The notes: generated by a model not told the origin, from the letters alone. A DNA stretch of 64,000 nucleotides from Enoplosus armatus (GCF_043641665.1 NC_092184.1:21837108-21901107), one strand, 5' to 3'; shown: positions 37,294-48,873, counted from the first letter of the stretch. A program made the numbers and translations.

Positions 37294-37427
37294 ATAATGC
37301 GATATACATTCCTGCACACTATTCAAATGACCTAGAAGGCGCGGCAATGGGCCAGGAAACGCAGCAAAGTACCAGTAAAGGCAGTGAAGAAGAAGACTGG
37401 CCTGAAGGATACACACAGTGCGTTTTG
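37294..37427 (+). CDS. Candidate 134-nt exon (doubtful)
   Basis: A pyrimidine-rich run (37259-37279) leads to GCAAGCAG, and TTG|GTGAGT, a strong donor match, follows 37427. The intervening open frame begins in phase 1 and ends on a codon boundary. It spells an acidic, Gln/Ser-rich peptide (IYIPAHYSNDLEG, then KGSEEEDWPEGYTQC); the other frames have stops. The frame continues upstream to an ATG at 37254 but that part is pyrimidine tract. I recognise no family. A frame of this length is not unusual by chance in this window, so the case rests on the donor and the composition. Confidence 0.25.
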
Positions 37428-39313
37428 GTGAGTAACTCTAAATGTCAGCTCACAGCTTACAAGTTTACGAGAAAGCTCAACAGAGCACCTTTAACTGTAA
37501 AGTACCATCATACTGTAATCAGTGCAGCAATGTTGTAAGCAGTGTGTGTATTGGTAATCAAAAGTTTTAATAACTGGTGTCTTGAGACACCACTACAAAT
37601 CCTAACTTGAGAATTGGGGTATGAAGTGTATTCCATGGAAATACTGGTTACTGCTGCGTACTTGCTCTCAACCAAGGTTTCTCAAGTCTTATAGCTTTAT
37701 TTATTATTGGGCTGGGCTGCATAAAAACCTTTTGGGTACTGCGTATTCGAGTGTGTGACTCTATTGTGCCTACAACTCCCAGATAAGCTGCAAAAGTCAA
37801 GATCATGATCATTCTTTGGATAGACGTTTACCTAATGGGTTCCTGAGATGTTGTCAGTCACTCCTTTAACCTTATCTCAGCTTTACAAATAATGTTTACT
37901 TTTAGAGTATGTCGAGAGCAAAGGGATGTTGTCACACAGGCTTAGACTAGAGACAGACCTTTACTTCTAATTCCCTTTCTTTATGGTGCATTAAATTATA
38001 TTTTAAAAGCCTCCATGTTTCCTGATTTGCTGTTGTTTCAGTGTGCTGTACAATTCAAAACCTCTTCCATGTGTACCTGATAAAATCAGGACAATGTTCA
38101 CAGCACTAATTCCATCAGCACAACAGAGTCTTGTGTCAGTCCAAACTACTTTCTCCTTTTCCATTTGCTTTTAAACTAGTGTCAAATTGAACAATTACTG
38201 CAAGATGCTTCAATAGTGTCCAGTTGCTCTTTCCTGGTAGGCTTTTAATTTAATAATTTAATAAACAAAGGTTTTTAGATTCACTGATGGGAATTGGGGA
38301 AAAAAACAATGAATATAAGCAGTTTTTCAGCCTAAAAGAGAAGCAGCAGACTTGTGAGTAAGACTGTTGCTGGGTTAAAGTACATTATGCGGAATTTACA
38401 ATGAATTTAACACCAGGTAATACCACGCATACATGTGCATGTCAGACGAGACGATCATATAGAAGCATGCCACTTCCCGGCAAACATCCCCAGATGACGG
38501 ATAAATTATAGGGAGGGGGCTCCAGAGCTGGAAAGGAGAGGACATTTATAGCTCTATCATGGAAATGGATTTCACTATTCATTACCCCGAGGACTGATGA
38601 CATGAGTTTTAATGCTGAATCATTGTACCATGACTTATCCTATCCATCTTGCCTCTCAATACTGTACGGCAATGAGACGTCTTACATTACAGCATCTTTG
38701 TCATACTTAGAGTACACATTAACGGTATGATAACTTATTAGCTGCTAGTTGACAGCTTCACTTTCAGGCAGCAACATTAGCCTGAGCAAAGGGATGCAGT
38801 AAATATCAGCTTTAATAAATGATCAGCAAATCAATTCACTTCATGATTTTTAGTCAGTTTTATTCGTCAACTGTGGATCTTTCTAACAAGTCATTCCAGA
38901 CGTCAGCCCTCCCTCTCTTCAGCCTCCGCAGCAACTTAGAACATTTCTAACCCTTAAATGTGTTGGTAAGTGAAAGGATGGCGTGAGCTGCAATAACCAG
39001 AAAAAAATGGTTGGCGAGGAAGCGGCAGATGGACCTGACAGTGAATCAGACCACGGTGGTGGTGGAGAGGAGGAGGGTGGGTGCAACATCACGCTGAGGG
39101 ACACAGAGAGGACGCAGAGGAGACGAAAGGGGAGACATGAGAAACGGAAAAAGGGTGGGAAGACGATGTGTGGGCGTCAAGCTCGGTGACATGAGACAGA
39201 CTGATTCACGCGGGAAAGGGCATGTTAAATGAAAGCCGGGTCTGTGACAGCTCCAGGGGCACGCGTTGCACTCTTATCAAACCCAGCTGCACCCGTTTCT
39301 CCTCAGAGGCAAC
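37428..39313. other. Non-coding stretch, no gene seen
   Basis: No named element. A purine-rich block at 38983-39185 yields a 68-codon plus-strand frame rich in Glu, Gly, Lys and Arg; its composition follows from the purine skew. The block 38440-38640 is compact and free of simple sequence. Confidence 0.45.
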
Positions 39314-39349
39314 ATACACAAACACACACACACACATACACACACACAC
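39314..39349. repeat. Interrupted (CA)n microsatellite
   Basis: CA tract broken by AA and TA interruptions; it explains Cys-Val runs in minus-strand frames. Confidence 0.9.
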
Positions 39350-40304
39350 CCATGTGTGAGCCAGCAGTACATCCTCTCTCTGCTCCTTTTTGAAAGTTGT
39401 TAGCTTGTTGACAAAGAGTTTTTCCTGTTTGTGGCTGTAAAACTTTGTCTCCAGCTGAGGCGGTGAAATGTTTTGCTCCTGTATTGTGAGTTGACTTTGT
39501 ACTTTGGTGTTTACAGCCGAGCCCGGTGCCTGCAAACAGCTCCACAGGTAACCTTACAGTGGTATAGCACACTCACACTGTTGTTTTGGCATTATTTAGT
39601 GCCATATACAGATGAATCGCCACATTTAAAACTGATTTATTACTCAGCTGTTATCAGTGGCCTGTGTGGACTCCTTACAAGCACAGAGTTCCCGTTCAAA
39701 CAAGTGGTGTAATGTTCTTGGAAAGGGTACAATATCAAACTCAAAGGTGTGTTTTGAAAGTGCATATTCTTATCAGAGTTTGATGTGGATGTATTTTCTT
39801 TTACTTTGAAATACAATCACACATTTTATTTCACCAAAAATATAGAGCGACCGAGAGATGCAAACATATTGATGGCAAAGGAAAATTTTATTCAACTCTC
39901 ATTTGTTGTGTTGGAAACATAATTGATCAAATTAAACATGTAGCAGCTGGCAAATTACGCACCAATTACACTGTAAATCACAGATGACTCTGCAGCATGA
40001 CAGTGACTGCACACCGCTGTTAAACTCTTCCCCAATCACTGCACCCCAGGAGCGAGCGAGTATCCTTTCACACAACGGCCGACGTAATTTAAACTTGAAG
40101 CACACACGCCTCCATCTGCAAAGCCCCACTGCAAGCAATAGCACCCCAGAGCCCCGGCGTCCCTATTCCCAAGTCTACGCTTTACTCTGCTTGGCTGGGT
40201 TTTATTAATGCAACCCTTCCACATTATCCATCATTTCTCTCTGGCAAAGTACTGACAGTTAATTAGATGCCACATTTGCTAGAACTGTATGAGGCATTAA
40301 ACGC
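39350..40304. other. Non-coding stretch, moderately CpG-containing
   Basis: From 39980 to 40170 there are about ten CpGs and three mutually overlapping open frames on both strands (60-75 codons). No splice-bounded exon or known domain can be fixed. It could be a regulatory element. Confidence 0.4.
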
Positions 40305-40322
40305 AAAAAAAAAAAAAAAAAA
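40305..40322. repeat. A18 homopolymer
   Basis: Eighteen A residues. It could be the tail of a retroposed copy, but no recognisable body or target-site duplication precedes it. Confidence 0.9.
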
Positions 40323-41590
40323 CGAGAAAAGGGCAGCAATCATGACCGATGACGGCAACAAAACAGACACGTATAAAAGGAGAAAGAGAGCTACAACACA
40401 GCTAAATGTTTTAAACTTTTAAATCTAAAAAGGGAGGAACATCAGATGGGCTCCATACATCACTGTGTCTGACTGTATCCGGACTCACAGAGGTCAGACA
40501 CTGATGAATGATTCACTGTTTCAAAACCCACAGCTTTAGGACTGTGTATTAGGACACGAACCATACTGGATGATATATAAAATACTACTGCACTACAGCA
40601 GCCAAGATTAAAGTGTCATTTCACCCAAATTGCTAAGAAAAAATCATGATTTGACCAAACAATCATAATTTGACCACTTCGCCAGAGATATATCATCATG
40701 TGGAATACAGATGTTTTTGCTGAGACTGCTGCTGCCATTCCAATACAAATAGAAATGTGATAATGGGGTAAATGGAAAGTTGTTTGTGGTACTCACAGCA
40801 TCAAACAATTAAAATTTAACTCCATAGTCAATAGCAACATGCTTTTCCAGAAACAATAATCTGGATAATGTCCAGACCTCACAGTGGACAACGATCAGTA
40901 TTTTCTACTTTTAAACAAAAACACTTGCAACACATATATACGTAATTCAAATGTAAAAACTTCTTCCTGAAATGGATTTTGTGAATACTGTCAGTATATA
41001 TTTTATTTTACTGCCAAAATGATGACAGTTTAAACTATATCATTTCATGGGCTCTATTTTACAAAGGAGGATTACTGCTGAAATCTGAGATTTTGAGAAT
41101 GTCACGAGAAAAGTTGTCATAGTTTGTGAGTTTAGTTATAATATTTGAAGAAAAAAAAGTCATAAGAGAATAAAGTAAATTGCTTTGAGTTGCTTGTATG
41201 TCATGTTTAGATTAGGTTAACTGGATTACATGTGGATGTTATTTCTCAACAGTCCATAGCATGCAGTTGCTATTTTTAATTGACTTGTGTTTGGACTGCA
41301 CTGTAATTTTACTGTTAGGAAATATTATGAATTTATTCTTGAAATCTCTGACACATTTTATTGCATGGAGAATCTCTGTAAGTGGTAACAGTAGAGAAGC
41401 CCTACATACTCAGCAAACACATGCGGCCTTCCATGATGTCCTTTGGGGACTGAAACCCAAGAGGAGACGTGCCTCTCATGTGTGATAGATGGAGCACTGA
41501 ATGTGTCATCCATCCCCGATCCATCCTACTTTTAACATCCCACTTTGATATGATAATATAAAGGTATCGTACATGTTCACTCAGTAATAC
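40323..41590. other. Non-coding stretch, no gene seen
   Basis: AT-rich; nothing recognised beyond small A runs (for example 41151-41158). Confidence 0.55.
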
Positions 41591-41635
41591 TACTGTTTGG
41601 TAATGTAAATGTATACCATAAGATACCAAACAGTA
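41591..41635. repeat. Perfect 12-bp inverted repeat
   Basis: TACTGTTTGGTA at 41591-41602 and TACCAAACAGTA at 41624-41635 are exact reverse complements separated by 21 nt. No transposon body or RNA gene can be recognised around them. Confidence 0.9.
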
Positions 41636-41869
41636 ATTTTTCTTGGCTGCAGCTTACCTAGGTAAGCACAAAAGCACTTCCCAGCATTGATGCCTCTTGA
41701 GAACATGATTAATGGCAGATGTTCCCAGAGAAGTATAAATAGTGGCCCACATAGCGCAGGATTATGAATGTAATGAGGAGGAACAATAAAAATACCAATC
41801 AAAAAGTATCACATTTAGGAGGAGGTATTTTGCTAAGGTTTTGTTTTCATCATCGATGAACTTTTCCAT
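41636..41869. other. Non-coding stretch
   Basis: Nothing recognised. Confidence 0.5.
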
Positions 41870-42120
41870 TAATTGATGGATCATTTATTCAACGTTCGAA
41901 AACAGTGACAATTTCCCAGGAGCTTGGTTTTGTCAGACCAGAGGTCCAAAACCCAAAGATATTTAATTACCAATTGAATAAATCAGAGAAAGGCAGCGAA
42001 TCCTCACGTTTGAGAATCTGGAACCAGTGAATGTTGTGGCATCTTGTATTGATAAATGACGCAAATTATCAATTAACTAAAATTTTCCACTAATCTCATT
42101 AATCGATTCATCATTTCTGT
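41870..42120 (+). repeat. Teleost interspersed repeat of the 'ATCGATTAATCG' type, degenerate
   Basis: Phrases in order are CAGACCAGAGGTCCAAAACCC, AAAGATATTTAATTACC, GAGAATCTGGAACCAGTGAA, AAATGACGCAAATTATCAATT and CTAATCTCATTAATCGATTC. They match the order of a common teleost repeat (...CCAAAGATATTCAGTTTAC...CTGGAACCAG...TGACTCAAA.GATTAATCGATTA..., recalled). No coding capacity. Confidence 0.6.
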
Positions 42121-42150
42121 TGCTCTCTGTTATTTCCCTGTTTACCAAAC

Positions 42151-42269
42151 CTTTGTTGACAGTGGTACTCGCTCAACTTGTTGTAGAAGCCTCACAGTCT
42201 CCGAGCAGTCGTATTTGTCCATTACATATTTGCGGAGCTGTCGGGTGCAAACACAGTCTCCAACTGTTA
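42151..42269 (-). CDS. Candidate 119-nt exon (doubtful)
   Basis: Read on minus, a pyrimidine-leaning run ends in GTGCCTCAG (acceptor at 42271-42270). The interval then stays open in the frame starting at phase 1 and ends AAG|GTTTGG at 42151; GTAAAC four bases further is an alternative donor. The 39-residue peptide looks protein-like (TVGDCVCTRQLRKYV, then DKYDCSETVRLLQQVER) and carries five CpGs in a CpG-poor neighbourhood. I recognise no family, the donor is weak, and a plus-strand frame (42215-42583) is open over part of the same DNA. Confidence 0.22.
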
Positions 42270-43004
42270 CTGAGGCACAGAACAGATCAATAAAGAAGCT
42301 TAACTCAAACCTAATTATAAGTACATTCCTTAAAGGATGTACAGTGATCCTAATCTCTATCTCCAGTAATGCCCTTGAAAAATCTAAATCCAGTGAGTTT
42401 GTTTTTCCTCTCAGAAGTCTGCAGCTCCCACTGTTGTCAGCCGACATCAAACCTCTTACTGAACAGCACATTTGTTTAATTTCCTCCTCATTGGGTTATC
42501 CTTTAATGCACTGCCGAATATTTAACACCAGGTATTTTTCCTGTTATGTACGAGATGCAGAAGTAAATGCATATGAGGTCTAGCACAATTACAAATAATG
42601 AGTGAAATACAACACAATGACTTTCAAAGACACAATTTCATAAAAATGGACAGTTTCATAAAGGCCAGAGGACTGAAGGTCCTCACTGTTCTGTGTTCGC
42701 TATCCAGAGGCTCTGAGCAGAGTGAAATAATTATAGCTGCAGAGTGACCTCCTTTTAGTTAAGTTTGACACAGGGCGTAGCTGGGTGCCTTTAAAGAACA
42801 CTCATTTCAACACACTGGGTTTGATTTGCGTGCAACTTTATTCAACACTGCACTCATAATGCCTTGAATTAACCCCGATACGGAAAGAAGGCTGTCTCAG
42901 ACTCCCACCGCTGTCTTAGTTTCTGCAGCGCTCCTGTCAGAATGTGAATTCACAAGCTCAGCCGGCCCTACGTATGTGAACTGTGTGTGTGCGTACAGAC
43001 ATGT
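42270..43004. other. Non-coding stretch, no gene seen
   Basis: A 122-codon plus-strand frame (42215-42583) has no recognisable domain. Nothing else is found. Confidence 0.45.
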
Positions 43005-43012
43005 GCACACGC

Positions 43013-43052
<40 letters not shown>
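43005..43052. repeat. (CA)n microsatellite
   Basis: CA tract with CG interruptions at its left end and about 16 perfect units after that. Confidence 0.95.
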
Positions 43053-43054
<2 letters not shown>

Positions 43055-43914
43055 AGTGTTTGTGTCATGGCCTGTGATTTAGCTGCTCCCTGTGAAACAC
43101 AGTGATGTGCGATGCAGCTTTATGAGCTGACGGGAATAAACAGGCTGCGGCCTAAGCTGAAGTTTTGAAACCCAGTTGAACCTCGGCTTTCTCCAAAGTA
43201 CAGACGGTAGCTTCATAGATCTCAAATTAGCATCCCAAATTTACTGCTTGTATATTCATGTTCATATCCGGAGCGTTTAAATTCCCATGCCAGTCATGCA
43301 GCTCACCTGAGATGACAATAAGCTCCAGCTTCCTGGCTTCTCCTTTTCAGGCTATTACCAATTTCAGATGGTATCCTGTAGCTGCTGACTTTTTATATTT
43401 CATTTGCTTTTTTTTTTTCAAAAGCAACTCTATTGCCTCCTTAAGTGTGAATTAAAATGTGCACTGAGGGGCTGAAGCCTTCTTATTTCATGCACTCCCG
43501 CACAGAAGTCCTCCTCTTAGACATCACAGGAAATGAAGGAGGATTTTTCTTTATCAGGGTGTCAGATTTTTCAAATGTCTTGAAATCACAGACATGAGCG
43601 AAATATGCCGCCAACGGTGACAGAAGTAAAGGAATTGTTGACTTTTATGCGGAGTGGACAGGCCCTTTTTGTTTCTAAGTCTTCTGTTGAGTCTTTTGTC
43701 CTTATTTAGACAGCAAGAAAACAATGTGTACGTGTGAATGTACATAATGTTGGTGAGACACGGAAGAAAGTAAATTCTACAAGCTGCAAATGTACATCAT
43801 GCATCCTTTCCATGTATGCAAGACGTTACTTTGTTCTACTGTCAGTTTTTATCCTTCCATTGTTATGAAAATGCAATCGGTTCAGTTTGGCGAGCCACAC
43901 AAAAGCACTCTGAA
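43053..43914. other. Non-coding stretch, no gene seen
   Basis: Contains a T10 run near 43410. Open frames at 43258-43455 and 43554-43745 are unrecognised. Confidence 0.5.
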
Positions 43915-43960
43915 ATGCAAATGCATGACGACTCAGCTTTAATCAAAGTGAATAATTATT
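43915..43960. promoter_or_regulatory. Cluster of POU octamer, TCF/LEF-like and homeodomain-like motifs
   Basis: Within 46 bp lie a perfect octamer ATGCAAAT (43915-43922), ATCAAAG (43942-43948), which fits the TCF/LEF core, and AATAATTATT (43951-43960), which fits homeodomain cores. The surrounding 43861-44010 has no simple sequence. Motif matches suggest, but do not show, an enhancer. Confidence 0.25.
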
Positions 43961-44281
43961 CACGGCCTGTCAAGATTCATTGATCTGATTTCAGCGTGGA
44001 TATGCCCACATTTTTTTGGCTGAGAAGTGATGCACATTGGACATAAAGTTTTTTATTACAGAGACTCATTACACATACACTGCACACTATTAAAGGATGG
44101 TGTATTATATATTATATTATAATATAGCTCACTGGTGAGCAACGTCTCACTCCAAAGCTCAAGTGGGCTTTAAATTAATGTCTCTAAATAGCATCACTGC
44201 TAACAAAAATTGTTTATAGGCCTTACAAATATGAAATGAAATAAAATGTCAAAAAGGCTACCGTACACTGCATTTGGAAAT
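43961..44281. other. Non-coding stretch
   Basis: Contains an AT-rich palindromic patch (TATTATATATTATATTATAATATA around 44103-44126). Nothing else is recognised. Confidence 0.5.
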
Positions 44282-44307
44282 ACACACACACACACACGCA
44301 CACACAT
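44282..44307. repeat. (AC)n microsatellite
   Basis: AC tract with one GC interruption. Confidence 0.9.
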
Positions 44308-44419
44308 AAATCTCTCGCTCACTCTCTCTGGGGTGAAACTTACATGTGTGTGTCTGCCCTTACTGAAACATTCAATCTCTTAACATGCCTTTCATGCCTG
44401 TCATCAAATTGGAGAATGT

Positions 44420-44433
44420 GTTACCATGGCAAC
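44420..44433. promoter_or_regulatory. Perfect RFX X-box
   Basis: GTTACCATGGCAAC matches the X-box consensus GTNRCC(N0-3)RGYAAC at every defined position, with a two-base spacer. RFX proteins bind such sites at ciliary and other genes, and the motif is among those common in conserved vertebrate non-coding elements. No promoter features lie beside it. Confidence 0.5.
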
Positions 44434-44509
44434 GGTGTCTCAGGCACAGCCTCTGGTGACAGCCTCCAGCCAGTCCTTGCACACATACACACACATTGAC
44501 ATGCGCGCT

Positions 44510-44513
<4 letters not shown>

Positions 44514-44547
<34 letters not shown>
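44514..44547. repeat. (CA)n microsatellite
   Basis: Perfect CA tract of about 17 units. Confidence 0.95.
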
Positions 44548-44550
<3 letters not shown>

Positions 44551-45469
44551 TCAAGAGAGCTGGAGCATGAGCAGTTGAAATATCTGCACATCAAAGAGAG
44601 CCACACTGACCTGCCTACTGCTGTTTTAAAGCACCAATAAATTTCCCACTGATCTCTGTCCACAGGTGGGGGAGAAGGGAGCGACTTCAAATGCCTTCTC
44701 GAAGCAACAAAAGGTGAAAACATCTGAGGCCTATAATATTGCCATTTTCTGGCAACAGCAACACACAATGAATGATTTTAATGGCATTCCTGAAAAGTGC
44801 CATCATATATCATCTAAAGGTGGCAGCTTTCTGAGATGACTCGCTTGGCATTTCAGCCACATTGTTATGTTTTACATTGAAAGGTCCAAAATGACACTGC
44901 TCTTTTCCAGTTATCTCAACCCATGTCCACTGTTTTCTCCTGTTGTTATTATTTGTAACCTGTCTCCTGTCGGAAATGTGATGTTTGCTTGAAATACGCT
45001 CACAGTGAACGGCTCATGAATCCTGAGCCATGTGGCTCAAAAATCTTTGGTTCAAGGTTATCCTTTTCAATATAGGCTTTAAATTTCACTGAATTTGGTA
45101 CATAAATATTTTTTATGTTTTCATGTGCCACACCAATTATTATTTGTCATCAATGTGTGTTGAATGGATGATATATTTTTGTAGGTAAACCCAAAAGTTA
45201 GCATCACCCTGGTTCCCTCAACAAAAGCTAATGTTATTCAACAAACTACACCACGGTCGAATTACTTCATCATTGCCACCACTAAGTTTAACTTTAAAGA
45301 GAATATAGATAGAAATAGATGTACAGATATGATGTACAGATATGTGTATGTATGTATATAGAGAGAGGATAAACACAACGAGGCTATAAAGGCGAATTAG
45401 TGAGTAGATGAGTTTCTGTGTTCAGCATGAAGATGTTTAATGTCTGCCACGAGACAATTTTTTCTCCAC
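44548..45469. other. Non-coding stretch with a short tandem
   Basis: GATGTACAGATAT occurs twice head to tail at about 45318-45343, followed by GTATGTATGTATATAGAGAGAG simple sequence to 45367. No gene is seen. Confidence 0.5.
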
Positions 45470-45560
45470 TTCCTCCCAAAATATCCCCGATACGGGCACT
45501 GCCATCTTGCACTGGTGACGTCATTTGGAGCCAGAGTCTGTGCAATAGCGATCGGCATAT
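45470..45560 (+). repeat. Possible teleost DNA-transposon fragment
   Basis: The phrases TGCCATCTTGCACTGGTGACG, GTCATTTGGAGCCAGAGTC and GTGCAATAGCGATCGG resemble a recurrent teleost element end (recalled). Short and uncertain. Confidence 0.3.
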
Positions 45561-46859
45561 TTGATGCAGATTCTGATCCCTGATTCAGATGCAGATTTAA
45601 AACTTTTAAACATTTTCTGTTACTAGAATAAATTCAGAGGAGGAGTATGCAGCCTTGTTGGAGGTATGTGCTCTCTGAGTGCTTCCTGGGTTCTTCATTT
45701 TAAATTTCACACTTGACTGTAAGGCACTCTGCTTTCTAGAGTAACTTTGCTTTTGAAGACTGCAAATTGGCAACTTGCAACAAATAGAAAGGTCGACAGA
45801 GGGAACACCAGCAACAGTCTGCTGCAGAAAAGTGAAAAATTCACCACCGACAGACTTCAGAGGGATTTTGTTTTAATTGCCTAACAGTATATTATCTTCA
45901 TTTTAACTGACAAAAGCCATTTTTCCTCTTGTGCATGCTGTGTAGCATAACCTATCAGGCAACTACAATGAACTCTTTAGTTGTTGGCGATTTAATCTTT
46001 TTTCCATTTATATGCTAAGTCTGCCACAAAACGGTTTTGTGCCAGCATCATCTTCAATGATCTTAATCTTTCTGACACAAAATGGAAATGCGGCGTGCGT
46101 GGCCCTGAACTGCCCGCGCTGCTCAGATCCCTGCCACAGCATGTAGGCAAGAGGTCAAGACCTGTCAGTGTGGCACCAGGCCCCCTCCCATGTGATGGCT
46201 GGAGAAAGTGTAGAAACTGTGTGGCAGGACTGCGGAGTGGAGTTTGAAAGAGGATTGTTTCCGACAAGGACCACGAGGCCCTGAATATTATTACAGTCCT
46301 GAGGGTTGCAGAGAGAAAAAGAAAAGAAGGACAAATGAGAATGTAGAAACTCACAACCAAGAGGAAGTGAGTGCTCAAGAGCCTCGGGACAACACAGTCC
46401 TGCAAGACACAAGACCAAGTGTCTGAGGACAAACTGGTCCGATCACTTCTTGTAGACAAAAGGCCCAAGGATGGGAATGTTGACAGATTGTAGCTGTTAT
46501 TTGTAGATTGTTCCGCTTTATTTCTTTTGCTTGTATCTTCAACCTTGTCCTGGTACCAAGAAAACATGAAACTTAAAGCTTTTATTCAGTCTATATGAAT
46601 TAATTTTATGACTGAATTTTAAGGTATTCTCAAGCTGACATTTACACAGAAACAGTATTTAGTTCTTTATTTCTATCCATCTTTCTAGATATCTAGCCAT
46701 CTGTCCCACTGTCTATCTTTATGTGTGTATGTTATCATTCTAGTGTTTCAGAGTGAATGTAAACATGATTTTTAATCTAATGATGTACCAACATCCAAAA
46801 ATGTTGTTGAGATGCATTGCATTCATAAGCTAACAGCAAAGGACGTGGCCCTGACCCAC
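45561..46859. other. Non-coding stretch holding the longest open frame of the window
   Basis: The minus-strand frame 45992-46567 (191 codons) is Ser/Leu/Pro-rich with no recognisable domain, no signal for a known family and no matching exon structure. With stops about every 20 codons, roughly one such frame would be expected by chance in six frames of 64 kb. I therefore leave it unannotated. Confidence 0.45.
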
Positions 46860-47050
46860 TAAAGCCGCGTTTCCACCACAAACCTCCGGTATAGTACCCT
46901 TGAAACCCGCATGCTAACCCGTACCTACATGTACCTAAACCCTAGATCTGTCTTGCATTTCCACGGCAGACAGTACTCTTAAATGTAAATAGCGTGACAT
47001 CACGTATAACGCGACACAGTGAACAATGCATGCTGCTGTATGCTAACACT
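46860..47050. mobile_element. Possible non-autonomous DNA transposon fragment (GCGTTTCCACC type)
   Basis: AAAGCCGCGTTTCCACCAC starts the segment. TTTCCACGGCAGACAG and GCGTGACATCACGTATAACGC follow, a CpG-containing wording typical of several teleost hAT/PIF-like MITEs. The matching opposite terminus was not found, so the element is truncated or the call is wrong. Confidence 0.35.
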
Positions 47051-48796
47051 GGAAACCTTAATGAAATATTCAGCGTTGTGCTGGAAAGTCTGAAGCTTTC
47101 TCCTGCTTCAACAAGATTACTTTCATTTATTAAGACACAACAATGGGTGAGGCAGAGGAAGTAAAAGCCTGTACAAGCTACCTGGGTATTTATGAGAACT
47201 CAAATTTATCAAAGTAGGCGTTTTTTTTTAAAAGACAAAACACATGTAGATGTGTTCTTTCTTAATCCATATTTCATATGCTGCACTTGTGCGTTGACAA
47301 GCTGTATATTCAGTCCACTGAACTTCTTGTTCCATGCGATGAAGACGGTTTTCATTATGCACCGATGAACATCACTAAAAGGAAAGTTTTCACTTCATTT
47401 GGAACACGATAGAAAAGCAGGGGTGTGCTGTATTCCCCTCGAGCGTACTTGTACACTCTTTCATGATCGAATGACTGCTGCATTTCTTAATTCCTTCAAT
47501 ATTCTGGACAAAATGATGGTCCTTACATTTAACGTAAAAACAGGCAAGAATACTGACACCTCACTGGCAAGATTGAGCATCATGTCATGTAGTGATGACA
47601 TAGCTGATGTCTGTTGACCTCACAACTCAATATACACTTCACTGCTTTTCATGCTACTAATAAAACAATCAATTTGCTATTGTTTGAAGGTGCATTCATG
47701 GTACAAGAGGAGCATGTGCTTAATTACTTCTCATTCTTTTTCCAGACACACATTACATCTGTGAGAAACATCTTTATTATGTTGGAAAGCACAATAATAA
47801 ATACCAGTGCTAAAATAATGTTTTGTAGATAGCTTGAGGCTTCAATATACCCCCATATTTAATGCCAGAAAACGCAATATAGAGAAAAAACACTGTCCTG
47901 AAGAGTCATTGAATATGTTTTTGATGATCTTGTCATGTGAATGCATGTGGATGCAGGCATGCTGCTAATATTATCCTCACAGCATCTTACATTCTTCACT
48001 GTACGGGTGGAAATTCATTATAGTAGTATAGTATAGCTGAGAGTTATTTGATGCATATTTTTAAGACTGCGTGTTACAGTGTGGCCCACTCTGCAATGTC
48101 GCAGTGCAATGGACGCCGCAACATAATGATATGAAATGACGGCAGATACAGATGAGGATAATTGTAGCAGCAGCAGATGCAGCTGATTTATAAGGGCTAA
48201 ACTACAGACTCGAAGTACTCTGGAGATTGCATATGGACAGAGACAGACAGGCAGACAGTTATTCTAATCAATTCCAGGCCTGTAGCAGTCAATTTAAAAG
48301 TAAAAAAAAAACATTTTTGCCCTACCCAAGGACTTCAGCTGCTCAGTCAAGCCTTGTGGCTGTGATTGAGTGGCTGTGACTGAAAGGGCGATGTGGAGTG
48401 ATAAGAACATAAAATATAGAAAAAAACTTGATTGCCAGAGAAAAAGCTTCTTTTAGCTTGCCTATATGCTGAGTCATTTAACCAGTCTGACTGTGAAAGC
48501 TGCTTTTAGCTGTGTAGGTGGACAGCTGACCTCTAGTTGTGTTATGAGGTTCGCAGGGTGGAAAGTCACACTTGTGTTGGGAAGAAAATTATACACTGGC
48601 CTCATTATCTCCACTCGCTCCATCATTTAACAAACAAACCAATTTTATGTAGCTTTTGACAAAGCTCCAGTGATGGGAATTACAGCTCTTTGAAGGAAGC
48701 CGGATGTTATGGCTCCGTTCCTTTCCGAGAGCCGCTCAAAAGATTTTTTTAGGTTTATCAGTGAAATAATCATCCTATGTGGACTGTAGGTTTAGC
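47051..48796. other. Non-coding stretch, no gene seen
   Basis: Open frames at 47399-47617 and 47614-47832 (72 codons each) are unrecognised. Simple runs occur at 47220-47230 (T) and 48302-48310 (A). Confidence 0.5.
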
Positions 48797-48873
48797 AAGG
48801 TCAAGGTCAAAGTTTATTTATATAGCACATTTAAAACAACCACAGTTGACTACAGTGCTGGGCAGGAATAAAA
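48797..48873 (-). mobile_element. LINE/SINE-type 3' end, minus orientation
   Basis: Read on minus, the copy runs through CTGTAGTCAACTGTGGTTG and AAATGTGCTATATAAATAAA to a (TTGACC)n-like tail ending at 48797. This is the familiar 3' end of a teleost retroelement (recalled). Confidence 0.55.

Noticed and set aside
38983..39189. Acidic then basic 68-codon plus-strand frame
   Set aside because: Composition follows a purine-rich tract, no acceptor precedes it, and the opposite strand is open as well.
45000..45025. miR-128-like string (TCACAGTGAAC then GGCTCATG)
   Set aside because: Agreement stops after the first 11 bases and the upstream 60 nt do not fold into a matching arm.
45992..46567. 191-codon minus-strand open frame, the longest in the window
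   Set aside because: Ser/Leu/Pro-rich with no recognisable domain or exon structure. With stops about every 20 codons, roughly one frame this long is expected by chance in six frames of 64 kb.
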